DNA from: Stenotrophobium sp040387055
GTDB taxonomy: Bacteria; Pseudomonadota; Gammaproteobacteria; Nevskiales; Nevskiaceae
Reading direction: 5' to 3'
Length of the DNA: 26,327 nt
Assembly (NCBI GenBank): GCA_040387055.1
Contig: JAZKEM010000185.1
Coordinates: 1 to 26,327 of the forward strand
The position numbers and the translations under genes were made by a program. This document shows, one piece after another, positions 15,863 through 23,699 of the stretch (within the stretch, counting starts at the first letter, position 1; every line of letters starts with the position of its first letter). Below the pieces are notes generated by a model. It did not search any database. It was given only the letters and a program-made list of their open reading frames with translations, and was not told the origin of the DNA.

Positions 15863-17589
15863 AGTCCGACTCTCACGCCGATATGCAGACGCACGCCGCT
15901 ATCATCGCCTTGCAGCGGATGTGCGAGATCGACACGTACTTCGCCGAATGGCGCGCGGTAACGTACGCCCGCGCCGACGCCGCCCAACAGCTTAGGTGTT
16001 GGATCATCATCAACGCCGCCCAGATCGTAGAACACCGCCGCGCTCCAGTTTTGCGAGACGCGATAGTCGGGCTCGATGCTAAATACGCTGAGATATTTTC
16101 CGCCGACTACGTCGCCGTTTATATCGCGCGGGCCGATTGATTGATAAGCGTAGCCGCGCACGCTCTGGTCGCCGCCGGCGAAGTAACGTTGGCTCGGTGG
16201 TAAGTCTTGAAAGTCTGGCGTGAAACTGGCGCCCATTTCTGCGCGGGCAAACAAAGTGAAGCGGCTGCCAAGCGGGTATGCGCCGCGCAGAATGCCGTGG
16301 ACTTGTATGAACGTCGCAGTAGAAAAAGCCTTCTCTTCGGCGCCATGCACGTCGATAAATCCAAACCAGCCTCGACGTGTATGAATCGGATTGTCGTATT
16401 CGCCGCGCGTGAACGAAATGCCCGGCATGAACAAATTGGAGACGGTGGGAGCGTCGTTGAGATTAGTGCGCTCGTGGAGCAAGTCAAAATAAATGCGGCG
16501 CTGCCATTTTCCAGGTGAGCGATTAAGACTGGCGCCAAAGGTGTACTTGGTATCGTCGCCATCGGGCAGTACTTCGTAAGCGGCGGCTGCCGTGAAGCTG
16601 AGGCTGTCGATGGGCGAGCTGCCTAGAGGGATGCGGTACTCATTGGTCAGCGTGCTTTGAATCTTTGATAAACGCAGCGTACTGCTGAACTTGTGGCCGT
16701 CGTCGTTGAGCCTGCGCAGATCGAGTCCCGCCGAAACACGTGGCCCGGTGTCCGTGCCGTAGCCACCACCAAATTGGTAACGTGCTTTGGGGCGCGGCGT
16801 TGTGTGAATGACGATTGGAATATGACGAGCAACTTCTTCTTTGCGTAGCGGCTCTATCGAAACGGTTTGGAAGTAACCCAAATCGGTGAGGGCAAACTGC
16901 GTCTTTAAAACTTTTTGCGGATCGAATGGTTCGCCTTCGTGGATGGTGACATAGCGTGCCACGAGCGTTGGGTCCAAGCCTTCTTGCTCGATGCGGATCG
17001 GACCGATGAAATAGCGCGGCCCGCTGCTGAGTTTGAGTTCAATGTCTGCAGCCTGCGTTTCCGGATCAATACGCAATTCGCTGGTGGTGTAGCGCGCATC
17101 CAAAAAGCCACCTGCATAGGCGGCCTGCAGTAACTGAGATTTAGCGCTCTCGTAATGGCTGTGTAGAAGCGCGTCGCCTTCGTGCACCGGCATTTTTTCG
17201 AGCTGCTCGCGTATTGCGGGAAAATCCGCAGCCTCGCCATCCACCGCAACATCCACTTTGCGGATGCGTGTTTGTGGCCCAAGCTGCACTTCGTAGTGCG
17301 CCTTCCAGTTTTTGGGGCCACCGGTGAGCGTGCTGGTGATGATTGGCGTGTAATAGCCAAACGGCTGCAAGGCGCTGCGGATATCGGATTCTGCCTGCTG
17401 GTGCAGGCGCTCAATCATCAATTGATCAAAATCGTTGCGGTCTGCCAGCGTTTTGATTGTGAGGCGTTGCTCGACATTGGCGAGTTCCTCGCCTTCCAGC
17501 CCGTTAATTTTGACATCAACGCCTGCCCACGCCGGCATCGCGACGATAAAAACCAGCAGGAAAAGTGATCGCACTATCATTGGGCGCAT
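15859..17589 (-). CDS. tamA: TamA, outer-membrane Omp85-family assembly factor
   Basis: 576 residues, normal for TamA. A signal peptide (cleavage after AWA, residue 22) is followed by three POTRA-like modules (about 23-270; for example VDVKINGLEGEELANVEQRL and GPIRIEQEGLDPTLVARYVTIHEGEPFD). A 16-strand beta-barrel domain follows, opening with ARYQFGGGYGTDTGPRVSAGL. The Omp85 motif region is visible as QRYFAGGDQSVRGYAYQSIGPRD (VRGY), and the end is a typical barrel strand (VRLHIGVRVGL). It inserts proteins into the outer membrane with TamB. The start at 17589 gives a compact signal peptide; an in-frame ATG at 17580 is nearly as good, and neither has a clear Shine-Dalgarno. First gene of the tamA-tamB pair. 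Confidence 0.95.
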   Translation of the reverse strand: MRPMIVRSLFLLVFIVAMPAWAGVDVKINGLEGEELANVEQRLTIKTLADRNDFDQLMIERLHQQAESDIRSALQPFGYYTPIITSTLTGGPKNWKAHYEVQLGPQTRIRKVDVAVDGEAADFPAIREQLEKMPVHEGDALLHSHYESAKSQLLQAAYAGGFLDARYTTSELRIDPETQAADIELKLSSGPRYFIGPIRIEQEGLDPTLVARYVTIHEGEPFDPQKVLKTQFALTDLGYFQTVSIEPLRKEEVARHIPIVIHTTPRPKARYQFGGGYGTDTGPRVSAGLDLRRLNDDGHKFSSTLRLSKIQSTLTNEYRIPLGSSPIDSLSFTAAAAYEVLPDGDDTKYTFGASLNRSPGKWQRRIYFDLLHERTNLNDAPTVSNLFMPGISFTRGEYDNPIHTRRGWFGFIDVHGAEEKAFSTATFIQVHGILRGAYPLGSRFTLFARAEMGASFTPDFQDLPPSQRYFAGGDQSVRGYAYQSIGPRDINGDVVGGKYLSVFSIEPDYRVSQNWSAAVFYDLGGVDDDPTPKLLGGVGAGVRYRAPFGEVRVDLAHPLQGDDSGVRLHIGVRVGL

Positions 17590-18070
17590 TCTATCAACGG
17601 GAGTGCTGCTGCCCTATGGTTGATTTCACACTTGACGTTGGCGGCAAGTTTTTTCCAGTTGAACGTAGCGCCTGTATCTGTAAAAGCGGCTGCAATTTTG
17701 GATGCGATGTGAGTGGTGATTGTTTTACTCGAAACCGAAGCTGCGAAGTACTTTTGCGATTCGCGCATCAGTAAATTATGAATGTTATTAAATATATAAT
17801 ATAATCAATTTGACATATATTAAAGAACGATCGCTCAAAAAAGAATTTCAAGCCGGCGGTGATCTGAATTGCCAAAGTAAAGCTCACAGCGCAGCGAACC
17901 GCAGTGCCCCGGTTTGTAGGAAATTTCCGTATCATGGGTGCAGGTCAAATGGATTCGACAATGCCAAGCGCCAGTCACGCGCCTGACACTTTTCTTAGCT
18001 GTCCCCTGATGTTGGCTGCCGAGATCACTTGGCGGGTCAGAATGGTTGTCTGTTCCGTACAGGCTCTTTC
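17590..18070. other. Divergent intergenic region between tamA and the GGDEF gene
   Basis: About 480 bases without a convincing gene. Bases 17770-17830 are extremely AT-rich (runs such as AAATATATAATATAATCAA) and contain TTGACA at 17810 on the plus strand without a good partner -10. On the minus strand several TATAAT-like boxes could drive tamA. A 63-residue minus-strand frame (17768-17577) overlaps the tamA start and has no RBS or recognisable motif. The part from 17850 to 18070 has normal composition and no clear hairpin array or riboswitch motif that I recognise. Confidence 0.5.
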
Positions 18071-19516
18071 ATGAGTGGAGATGTGACACTACTCGGGCGT
18101 TGGGCGCGTTTGCATCGTGCCACGCTGAGGTTACTCGGATTCAAATCGATGACCCGTCGCATCGGGGAAATTGAGCTGACCGCCGAAGAAGCGCAAAAGC
18201 TCGGCCAAATTGCTGCTGGGTCAACGCGGCAATACACCTTCCCATTGCGTATTGAACGCCTGTTCCAGGGCTACGTTCGTGAAAGCAGCCGTGCTGCTCG
18301 GATCAGTTTGGCGATGTTGACGGCTGCGATTTTTATAAGCCTTCCACTTTGGATCTCGGTTCTTGGCATTCCCAAGCAGAGCGAAGAGTTGATGACGATT
18401 GTGTCGCTCGGCTTGATCGGCCCTATGTTTATCATCGTCACGTATGTGCAGGTGCGTTATCTAGCCTCCGATTTTGCAGAATGGCTATTAATTGCAGCCC
18501 TGACTTGTGAAGCAGTATTTGTTGAGGTCGTTCGACACCAAGCTGAGCAGCTTGGCTATTCGGTGGAGCCCACCATTTCAGTATTGGTGCCTGTCGCGGT
18601 CATTGCGATGGCACGCTTGCGAGTTAGTCAGAATTTCCTGTTCATCGCGCTCTACTTTTTGATGCTGGCCTCACAACCATTCTGGTGGAGCAATGGCGCT
18701 CAAATCGATAGCGCGGTGATGTGGACGATCAATGCGATGTTGCTGGCGCTGCTTCTGCTTGGGGCTTCTTTTCTGAAAATCCCCTTGCAATACCAGTATC
18801 AAATAAGACTGCGCAGTATATTTAATGCTGCTTTAATCGTTGTCTATTTCTGGGTTTTGATTTACGAAGCGATGCGTTGGCCGGATGAAGTTCGCACGCT
18901 TGGGCCGACGAGTTGGCTGCTGGAAGTTTTACTGTTAACGATCATGATGCTGGCCGCAATCTGGTCCAAATTGTCATCGCGACGTCAATGGGCCGCCAAT
19001 GTGCTGCTGCAGTTAATGGCTTATCGCGACTCCTTAACGGGGCTGCCAAATCGCCGCGCATTTGAAGATCACTATGAGCGTGTGATTCGAGCACTGGCGC
19101 GCAGTGAGAAAAAACAATTAGTGCTTGCCGTGCTCGATCTCGATCATTTTAAAAAGCTCAATGATGATTACGGCCATGATTATGGCGACGGCGCCTTAGC
19201 TGAAATTGCATTAACACTGGCGCAGTTTGCTCGCCGTTCTCTGGATATGTCAGCGCGATTAGGGGGCGAGGAATTTGCCCTGCTGCTTTATGACTGTGAT
19301 GCAGAAAATGCACGCGTGCGACTAGCTGAGTTAGTGCAAGCTATTGCAGAAATGAAAATCGAGAATCGCAATACAGATCGCGGCGTGCTGACCTGCAGTA
19401 TCGGCGCAGCAGTTGTCGGGCCCAATGAATTGTTTGGTACCGCCTACCGTACGGCAGACGAATTGCTGTATCAGGTTAAGAATGCGGGCCGAAATAATTT
19501 TGCGCTGGCGAATTGA
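18071..19516 (+). CDS. Membrane-bound diguanylate cyclase (GGDEF domain)
   Basis: 481 residues from the ATG at 18071; the frame extends to a TTG at 18029 but no RBS supports it. After a roughly 75-residue cytoplasmic N-terminus come about six to eight hydrophobic helices (about 78-299) with little loop sequence, which match no named sensor I know. The GGDEF domain (about 315-480) carries DSLTGLPNRRAF, the metal and nucleotide segment DLDHFKKLNDDYGHDYGD, and the active-site GGEEF at 398-402. The product-inhibition I-site RSLD (389-392) lies exactly five residues before it. It should therefore make c-di-GMP from two GTP and be feedback inhibited. c-di-GMP controls biofilm, motility and surface polysaccharide. 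Its 3' end overlaps the convergent TraB-VOC gene by 41 bases. The sensed signal is unknown. Confidence 0.93.
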   Translation: MSGDVTLLGRWARLHRATLRLLGFKSMTRRIGEIELTAEEAQKLGQIAAGSTRQYTFPLRIERLFQGYVRESSRAARISLAMLTAAIFISLPLWISVLGIPKQSEELMTIVSLGLIGPMFIIVTYVQVRYLASDFAEWLLIAALTCEAVFVEVVRHQAEQLGYSVEPTISVLVPVAVIAMARLRVSQNFLFIALYFLMLASQPFWWSNGAQIDSAVMWTINAMLLALLLLGASFLKIPLQYQYQIRLRSIFNAALIVVYFWVLIYEAMRWPDEVRTLGPTSWLLEVLLLTIMMLAAIWSKLSSRRQWAANVLLQLMAYRDSLTGLPNRRAFEDHYERVIRALARSEKKQLVLAVLDLDHFKKLNDDYGHDYGDGALAEIALTLAQFARRSLDMSARLGGEEFALLLYDCDAENARVRLAELVQAIAEMKIENRNTDRGVLTCSIGAAVVGPNELFGTAYRTADELLYQVKNAGRNNFALAN

Positions 19517-20837
19517 GTCGTAACGATACGGTCTTTGGTGGTAGCGGCATCGCCAGCAGCCATAGATAACCGTCGGAATCGCGCAACAACGCGGTGCGCT
19601 CGCCCCATGTTTGATCAGCGGCGGCATCCACAATTTCTGCACCGGCTTTTTTGGCGCGCGCGATAGCCGCATCCAGATTGTCGACATACAGCACGACCGG
19701 TGGCGGCGTGGCAGATTTGCTAGTGATCGGCGATGGGCGCTTGCTGCTTTCGGGTGTTAGGAGAATCACGGCGTCGTGATACTTGAGTTCGCCACGCAAG
19801 AGCTTGCCTTTGTCATCACGGGTTTGCGCGCCAGCTTCAAAGCCAAAAGCTTTTTGGTAAAAGGCGTAAGCCGCGTCAGCATCGCGTGCGCTCAGCGTCG
19901 GTATTAGCCATGGCGCGCCAGTAGTACGTGTTGCACGCGTCGCATCGATCTTGCTGGCCTCGGTGGCCACCGCGCGAACTTCATAGCCTTTAGCTTTGAG
20001 TAGTGCGAGCAAACCATCTGGGCCCGCATTGTGCGCAGCGCCAACAACAATGAGTTGGACTTTGTCGCTGGCTAAAATCTTTTCGAGCTTGGGCATCCAT
20101 GCGCGATTGCGATCTGCCAATAAGCGCGCATATGCCTGTGGCTGATGCGTCTTCATTTCTCGCGCGAGCTTTTCAAGCTCGGTCAGATCGCCATTGCGCC
20201 AGGTGCGCAGCAGGCCTTCTGGATTTTGATCAGGATCGCCTTGCTCTTCGAGCGTACTCTGAAGAAATTGCTCGCCGAGTTTGTCGGGCATTTTTGCAAA
20301 CAAATCAATTTGAGTTTGCGGTTCTTCCAGCCAGCGTATCGGTTTGCCGTCTTTGAGCGCGCGCGTGAAGAAAAACTGATCGAGGCCATATTCAGCTTTA
20401 AAGCCTGCGCGTTGGAAAGCGAAAATCTCCATCGTGATCGCGCAGAACCAAGGCTTATAGGGCTCACAGGTATCTGCCAGCGGCATGTTCAGATCACGCG
20501 CGCCTTTCTGCAGGCGTTCATAAACTTCTTTGCTGATCAATGAGCGCAGGCCATTGGGCGCGGCCGCGGCGTTGAACATCGCCATCTGCGATTGTGGTTC
20601 GCCGAGCGTGGCCAAATCGCTTTCAAATGCCACTCCACTGGCTTTGCTGTAAGCATTTTCCAGCGCTGCAGGCAGTGGTTGCGTAGATGCAGGCAATAAG
20701 TGCACCGAGCCCATTAGATAATGTTTGGCTTTGGCGCCTTGGATTTCCCAGAGAAAGGGCGCGTCGCTCGCCGCCCAACTTGCGCTAGTGCCGCAAAGAA
20801 ACAGGCCGGTCAGCAGACACGAGAGTAAATGTTTCAT
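19476..20837 (-). CDS. TraB/GumN-family protein fused to a C-terminal VOC (glyoxalase-like) domain, exported
   Basis: 453 residues. A signal peptide (MKHLLSCLLTGLFLCGTSASWA) sends it to the periplasm. The TraB/GumN domain (about 25-295) shows GSVH (43-46), E72 in FESD, GLDQFF (151-156), R245 in DRNRAWM and H269 in VGAAHNAGPDGLLALL. These are the conserved positions of the TraB/Tiki family, some members of which are metal-dependent proteases. A linker near 296-310 leads to a PhnB-like VOC domain (about 311-432: LIPTLSARDADAAYAFYQKAFGFE and WGERTALLRDSDGYLWLLA). TraB proteins are usually about 290 residues and end before this point. The ATG overlaps the preceding gene's stop by four bases. The last codons lie antisense to the end of the diguanylate cyclase gene. 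The function of the fusion is unknown. Confidence 0.88.
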   Translation of the reverse strand: MKHLLSCLLTGLFLCGTSASWAASDAPFLWEIQGAKAKHYLMGSVHLLPASTQPLPAALENAYSKASGVAFESDLATLGEPQSQMAMFNAAAAPNGLRSLISKEVYERLQKGARDLNMPLADTCEPYKPWFCAITMEIFAFQRAGFKAEYGLDQFFFTRALKDGKPIRWLEEPQTQIDLFAKMPDKLGEQFLQSTLEEQGDPDQNPEGLLRTWRNGDLTELEKLAREMKTHQPQAYARLLADRNRAWMPKLEKILASDKVQLIVVGAAHNAGPDGLLALLKAKGYEVRAVATEASKIDATRATRTTGAPWLIPTLSARDADAAYAFYQKAFGFEAGAQTRDDKGKLLRGELKYHDAVILLTPESSKRPSPITSKSATPPPVVLYVDNLDAAIARAKKAGAEIVDAAADQTWGERTALLRDSDGYLWLLAMPLPPKTVSLRLNSPAQNYFGPHS

Positions 20838-21505
20838 CTCTTCCTCTGTGCGCTTGCACGCAGATTGAACCAGTCAGCATAAATATCTTTATCGCTGCCG
20901 ATAGGATCGGCACCATCCAAGAAATTTTCCAGGTTTTCGAGATCATCGAAACCCCAGAACAATTCATTGCGAACGAGCATCGTTGGTACGCCGAAAACAC
21001 CGGCAGCGATGGCTACATCCGTGTTCTCACGCAGCCGAGCTTTGACAGCATCGGTTTGCGCTTCAGCCATCAGTGCTTCAGCGTTGAGTCCGGCTTCTGT
21101 AATGACCGCGCTGACCACATCAGGTTCCGATATCGCACGGCTTTCGGCCCATGTGGCGCTGAACAGTCGAGTAATTAAATCGAATCGTTGTGTGCGTGGC
21201 AGATCGCAGCAACTGACTCGCAAGGGAATTAGCGGATTGAACGGATGCGTGTGCGGAGGCGCAAACGCGATGCCATGTTGCTTGGACTTGCGCAGAACAT
21301 TCCACGTCATCCAGCGCAATTTTGCGGGAACTTCACCGGGCCCTACTTGGTTGTGCGCTTTGAGCAGGCCTGCAAACACGACAGGCACGGGCTCAAAAAT
21401 AAGATCGTGCTGTGCTGCGAGTTTTGCGCTGCGTTGCCAAGCCAGCCATGCGTTATGCGAAAGGAAGTCGAAGAAGTAATAAAGGTGGTTCGGCTTATTG
21501 AACAT
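20834..21505 (-). CDS. DsbA-family thioredoxin-fold protein, 2-hydroxychromene-2-carboxylate isomerase-like
   Basis: 223 residues, no signal peptide. The layout is that of the kappa-class GST/HCCA isomerase branch of the DsbA superfamily. The N-terminal strand HLYYFFDFLSHNAWLAW has a serine (S16) where the glutathione-activating serine is found (the usual form is DFxSPY). The helical middle contains HPFNPL, and the cis-proline motif is GVFGVPTMLV near 170-180. There is no CxxC, so it should not be a disulfide oxidoreductase. HCCA isomerases act in naphthalene and related aromatic breakdown, but most chromosomal copies outside such clusters have no known substrate. It overlaps the ttcA end by 11 bases and the TraB-VOC start by four, so it belongs to one transcript. 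Confidence 0.85.
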   Translation of the reverse strand: MFNKPNHLYYFFDFLSHNAWLAWQRSAKLAAQHDLIFEPVPVVFAGLLKAHNQVGPGEVPAKLRWMTWNVLRKSKQHGIAFAPPHTHPFNPLIPLRVSCCDLPRTQRFDLITRLFSATWAESRAISEPDVVSAVITEAGLNAEALMAEAQTDAVKARLRENTDVAIAAGVFGVPTMLVRNELFWGFDDLENLENFLDGADPIGSDKDIYADWFNLRASAQRKR

Positions 21506-22358
21506 GTTCGTCTGAAGATGCTTCCTGCATCAACCAGTTGTGTGCGACTTTGCGGTCTCCACCGAGGCTGGCGAAGTCGAACAGTTTTGGATCAGCGAGC
21601 TGAGAGGGAGCAATATTGGTCAGCGCGCCAAAGATTTGATCTAGGCGACCTGGATTGTTGCGCTCCCATTCGTCCATCTGTTTGCGCACTTGTTTGCGTT
21701 GCAGATTTTCTTGCGAGCCGCACAGCGTGCACGGAATGATCGGAAACTGTTTGAGATCGGCGTAATCGAGCAAGTCTTGTTCGCGGCAATAGGCGAGCGG
21801 ACGAATCACAACGTTCTTGCCGTCGTCCGACAACAGCTTTGGCGGCATCGCCGAAAGCTTGCCGCCGTGGAACAGATTGAGAAAGAAGGTTGCGATGATG
21901 TCGTCGCGATGATGGCCCAGCGCGATCTTGGTGAAGCCTTGTTCGATCGCATAGCGATACAGCGCACCGCGACGCATGCGCGAACACAGGCTGCACATGG
22001 TTTTGCCTTCCGGGATCACGCGCTTCACAACCGAGTAAGTGTCTTGCTCAAGAATGTGAAAAGGCACGCCGACCGATTTCAAATATTCCGGCAACACATG
22101 CTCAGGGAAATTGGGCTGCTTCTGATCGAGATTGACTGCGAACAACTCGAACTTCACCGGCGCTTTCTGCTGAAGCTGCATCAGCATGTCGAGCATTGTG
22201 TAGCTGTCTTTGCCGCCCGAAAGGCACACCATCACGCGATCGCCGTCGACGATCATGTTGTAGTCCATGATCGCCTGGCCGACATTGCGGCGGAGGCGTT
22301 TATTCAGCTTGCTGGCTTCGCGTAGGTCGCGGCGGAGCGTGTCGGGTGCGGCGGACAT
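21495..22358 (-). CDS. ttcA: tRNA 2-thiocytidine(32) synthetase TtcA
   Basis: 287 residues, typical length. Thiolates cytidine 32 of certain tRNAs using ATP and a [4Fe-4S] cluster. The PP-loop SGGKDS (47-52) binds ATP. The two cysteine pairs that hold the cluster are C122/C125 (MCSLC) and C210/C213 (CTLCG). Other TtcA marks are GHHRDDIIATFFLNLFHGGKLSAMPPKL (about 148-174) and RPLAYCREQDL. Start ATG at 22358. First gene of the overlapping chain ttcA, HCCA isomerase-like, TraB-VOC. Confidence 0.97.
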   Translation of the reverse strand: MSAAPDTLRRDLREASKLNKRLRRNVGQAIMDYNMIVDGDRVMVCLSGGKDSYTMLDMLMQLQQKAPVKFELFAVNLDQKQPNFPEHVLPEYLKSVGVPFHILEQDTYSVVKRVIPEGKTMCSLCSRMRRGALYRYAIEQGFTKIALGHHRDDIIATFFLNLFHGGKLSAMPPKLLSDDGKNVVIRPLAYCREQDLLDYADLKQFPIIPCTLCGSQENLQRKQVRKQMDEWERNNPGRLDQIFGALTNIAPSQLADPKLFDFASLGGDRKVAHNWLMQEASSDEHVQ

Positions 22359-22448
22359 GAGGTGCTTCTGGTCAAAAGATGCGCAAGTTTAACGCTTACG
22401 CGCCCACGCGTCCCTCGGGCGCTGCAGATTTTAGGTGGGAAAGTGGGC

Positions 22449-22778
22449 TTATCCGCCGCTAGGCTGCTGTTTCGAACGGATGAGCAGGTAGGCCGCAAAA
22501 CCGGTGGCTACGCCCGGAACCACGCCAAGCAGCAGGGCGACCCAGCCGTGGCGGATGTTCGTGGTCTTGGCCTCATAGCAAACCCATACGGCTAACACGG
22601 CCCAGCACATCAAGGTGTCTGTGGCATAGCCCGCAGCGTAAGGGTTCACGTAAGCATCGGTGACAAAGCGTAGCGGATTGGTTTCTTGCAGTGCGGCGGG
22701 TAGCGCGATGATGCAGAACGCGGCGGCAAATCCTAAGGCCAATAGCCAGAGCAAGGTGCGATATAGCGAGTCGGACAT
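22449..22778 (-). CDS. Small three-helix membrane protein, DUF2834-like
   Basis: 109 residues with three hydrophobic segments (about 8-28, 55-70 and 78-100). GAGGAA lies 8 bases before the ATG, a strong RBS. The motif NPYAAGYATDTLMCWAVLAVWV, with an acidic residue entering the middle helix, and the overall size resemble the DUF2834 group, whose role is unknown. It lies 90 bases upstream of ttcA and 37 bases behind the next membrane gene, so it may be co-transcribed with either. Family assignment is tentative; membrane location is clear. Confidence 0.75.
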   Translation of the reverse strand: MSDSLYRTLLWLLALGFAAAFCIIALPAALQETNPLRFVTDAYVNPYAAGYATDTLMCWAVLAVWVCYEAKTTNIRHGWVALLLGVVPGVATGFAAYLLIRSKQQPSGG

Positions 22779-22815
22779 AAGAATTCCTCAAGCAATCAGA
22801 AAACAGGCATACGGC

Positions 22816-23184
22816 TTAACTTGTGCTGCGCAGCCAGTGAAAGAATAAAGCCGCGAAGGCAAGATCGCCGCTAGCCGCCACCACGCTAAGCAACGGTAGG
22901 CTGCCGAGTAGCCAGAAAGCTGTAATTACGACGAACACACTGGCCTTGCCGATTGCTGCGAATCCCACCATCGGCCGCACGATTTGTGGCTGCAAAGCTA
23001 GCCACGCGTAAGAGCCCCCAAACATCAGCACAAACAGCGCCATCAAAGCGCGATAAAGCGCGGGCACTTCTGCGGGCAACCCCATCAGTTGGCCGACCGT
23101 AGCGGGGAAGCCGAAAGCGATTGCGCCGCCAAGATTGAATACGGCACTGGCCCATAACACGCGACGAAAGTGGGAATTGCTCAC
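22816..23184 (-). CDS. Small four-helix membrane protein, function unknown
   Basis: 122 residues with four hydrophobic segments (about 8-30, 42-62, 72-92 and 96-118). The first contains SAVFNLGGAIAFGFPATVGQLMGLP, a pattern seen in short uncharacterised bacterial membrane proteins. The GTG start at 23184 overlaps the stop of the upstream gene by four bases (GTGA), so translation is coupled and the two may act together. No residues suggest catalysis. Confidence 0.75.
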   Translation of the reverse strand: MSNSHFRRVLWASAVFNLGGAIAFGFPATVGQLMGLPAEVPALYRALMALFVLMFGGSYAWLALQPQIVRPMVGFAAIGKASVFVVITAFWLLGSLPLLSVVAASGDLAFAALFFHWLRSTS

Positions 23185-23591
23185 GGTGCAGGCGGCTCAT
23201 TTTTCTTGCGCATCTCGGCGAGACGCACGATCACATAAGCGATCAGCGCAAACACAAAGAACACCAGCAACATCCAGGCAATGCCCTGTAGGGTTTCAAT
23301 GATGGTGCGATAAATTTCCAGCACCCAGCGATCGCCTGTGAGTTGCACGATCTGTGCATCTTTCACGTAGGCCGGCGGTGTGATGTATTTCTCCAGTTCA
23401 TAAATTCGCACGCCGGAAGAAACGCCGACGACCAGAATTGCGAATTTCATGTACTTGAGCCATGCCGCGCTGATTTCGTCGGCGATGATGCGTTTAAGGA
23501 TGCGATCCAAGGGATCGGCAAACATGCGCGCGACGATCGCAGAGACCGATAACGCGAGCAAAAAAGTTACCAGCAGCAATCCCAGAAACAT
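23181..23591 (-). CDS. Small two-to-three-helix membrane protein, function unknown
   Basis: 136 residues. A strong RBS (GGAGG) sits five bases before the ATG. The N-terminal helix (about 2-22) is followed by a charged stretch with DPLDRILKRIIADEISAAWLKYMKF, a second hydrophobic segment (about 49-60), a polar region with ELEKYITPPAYVKDAQIVQL, and a C-terminal helix (about 100-123) ending in a basic, Pro-rich tail. I do not recognise the family. It heads a pair with the four-helix protein downstream. Confidence 0.75.
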   Translation of the reverse strand: MFLGLLLVTFLLALSVSAIVARMFADPLDRILKRIIADEISAAWLKYMKFAILVVGVSSGVRIYELEKYITPPAYVKDAQIVQLTGDRWVLEIYRTIIETLQGIAWMLLVFFVFALIAYVIVRLAEMRKKNEPPAP

Positions 23592-23658
23592 GGTGCCTCC
23601 GATGCAGGTATGCGTGATGTTGTGAGACTACGCCAAATTTTATCTCAGGCCAAAACGC

Positions 23659-23684
23659 ACAACGCCCCGGATCCGGGGCGTTGT
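23659..23684 (-). terminator. Terminator-like palindrome behind trkH
   Basis: A perfect 26-base palindrome, ACAACGCCCCGGA followed by its complement, 15 bases after the trkH stop on the minus strand and followed there by GCGTTTT. The T-run is short, so termination may be partial and allow read-through into the small membrane genes. Confidence 0.7.
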
Positions 23685-23699
23685 GTCAGCGCGGAAAAC

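Noticed and set aside
17577..17768. 63-residue minus-strand frame just upstream of tamA
   Set aside because: No RBS, no recognisable motif and an overlap with the tamA start; more likely leader DNA.
17850..18070. Possible c-di-GMP riboswitch ahead of the diguanylate cyclase
   Set aside because: I looked for the GEMM-I core and paired P1 stem and did not find them; only scattered short repeats are present.
21690..22325. 211-residue plus-strand frame inside ttcA
   Set aside because: Shadow of ttcA in the antisense direction; the true gene has all catalytic motifs.
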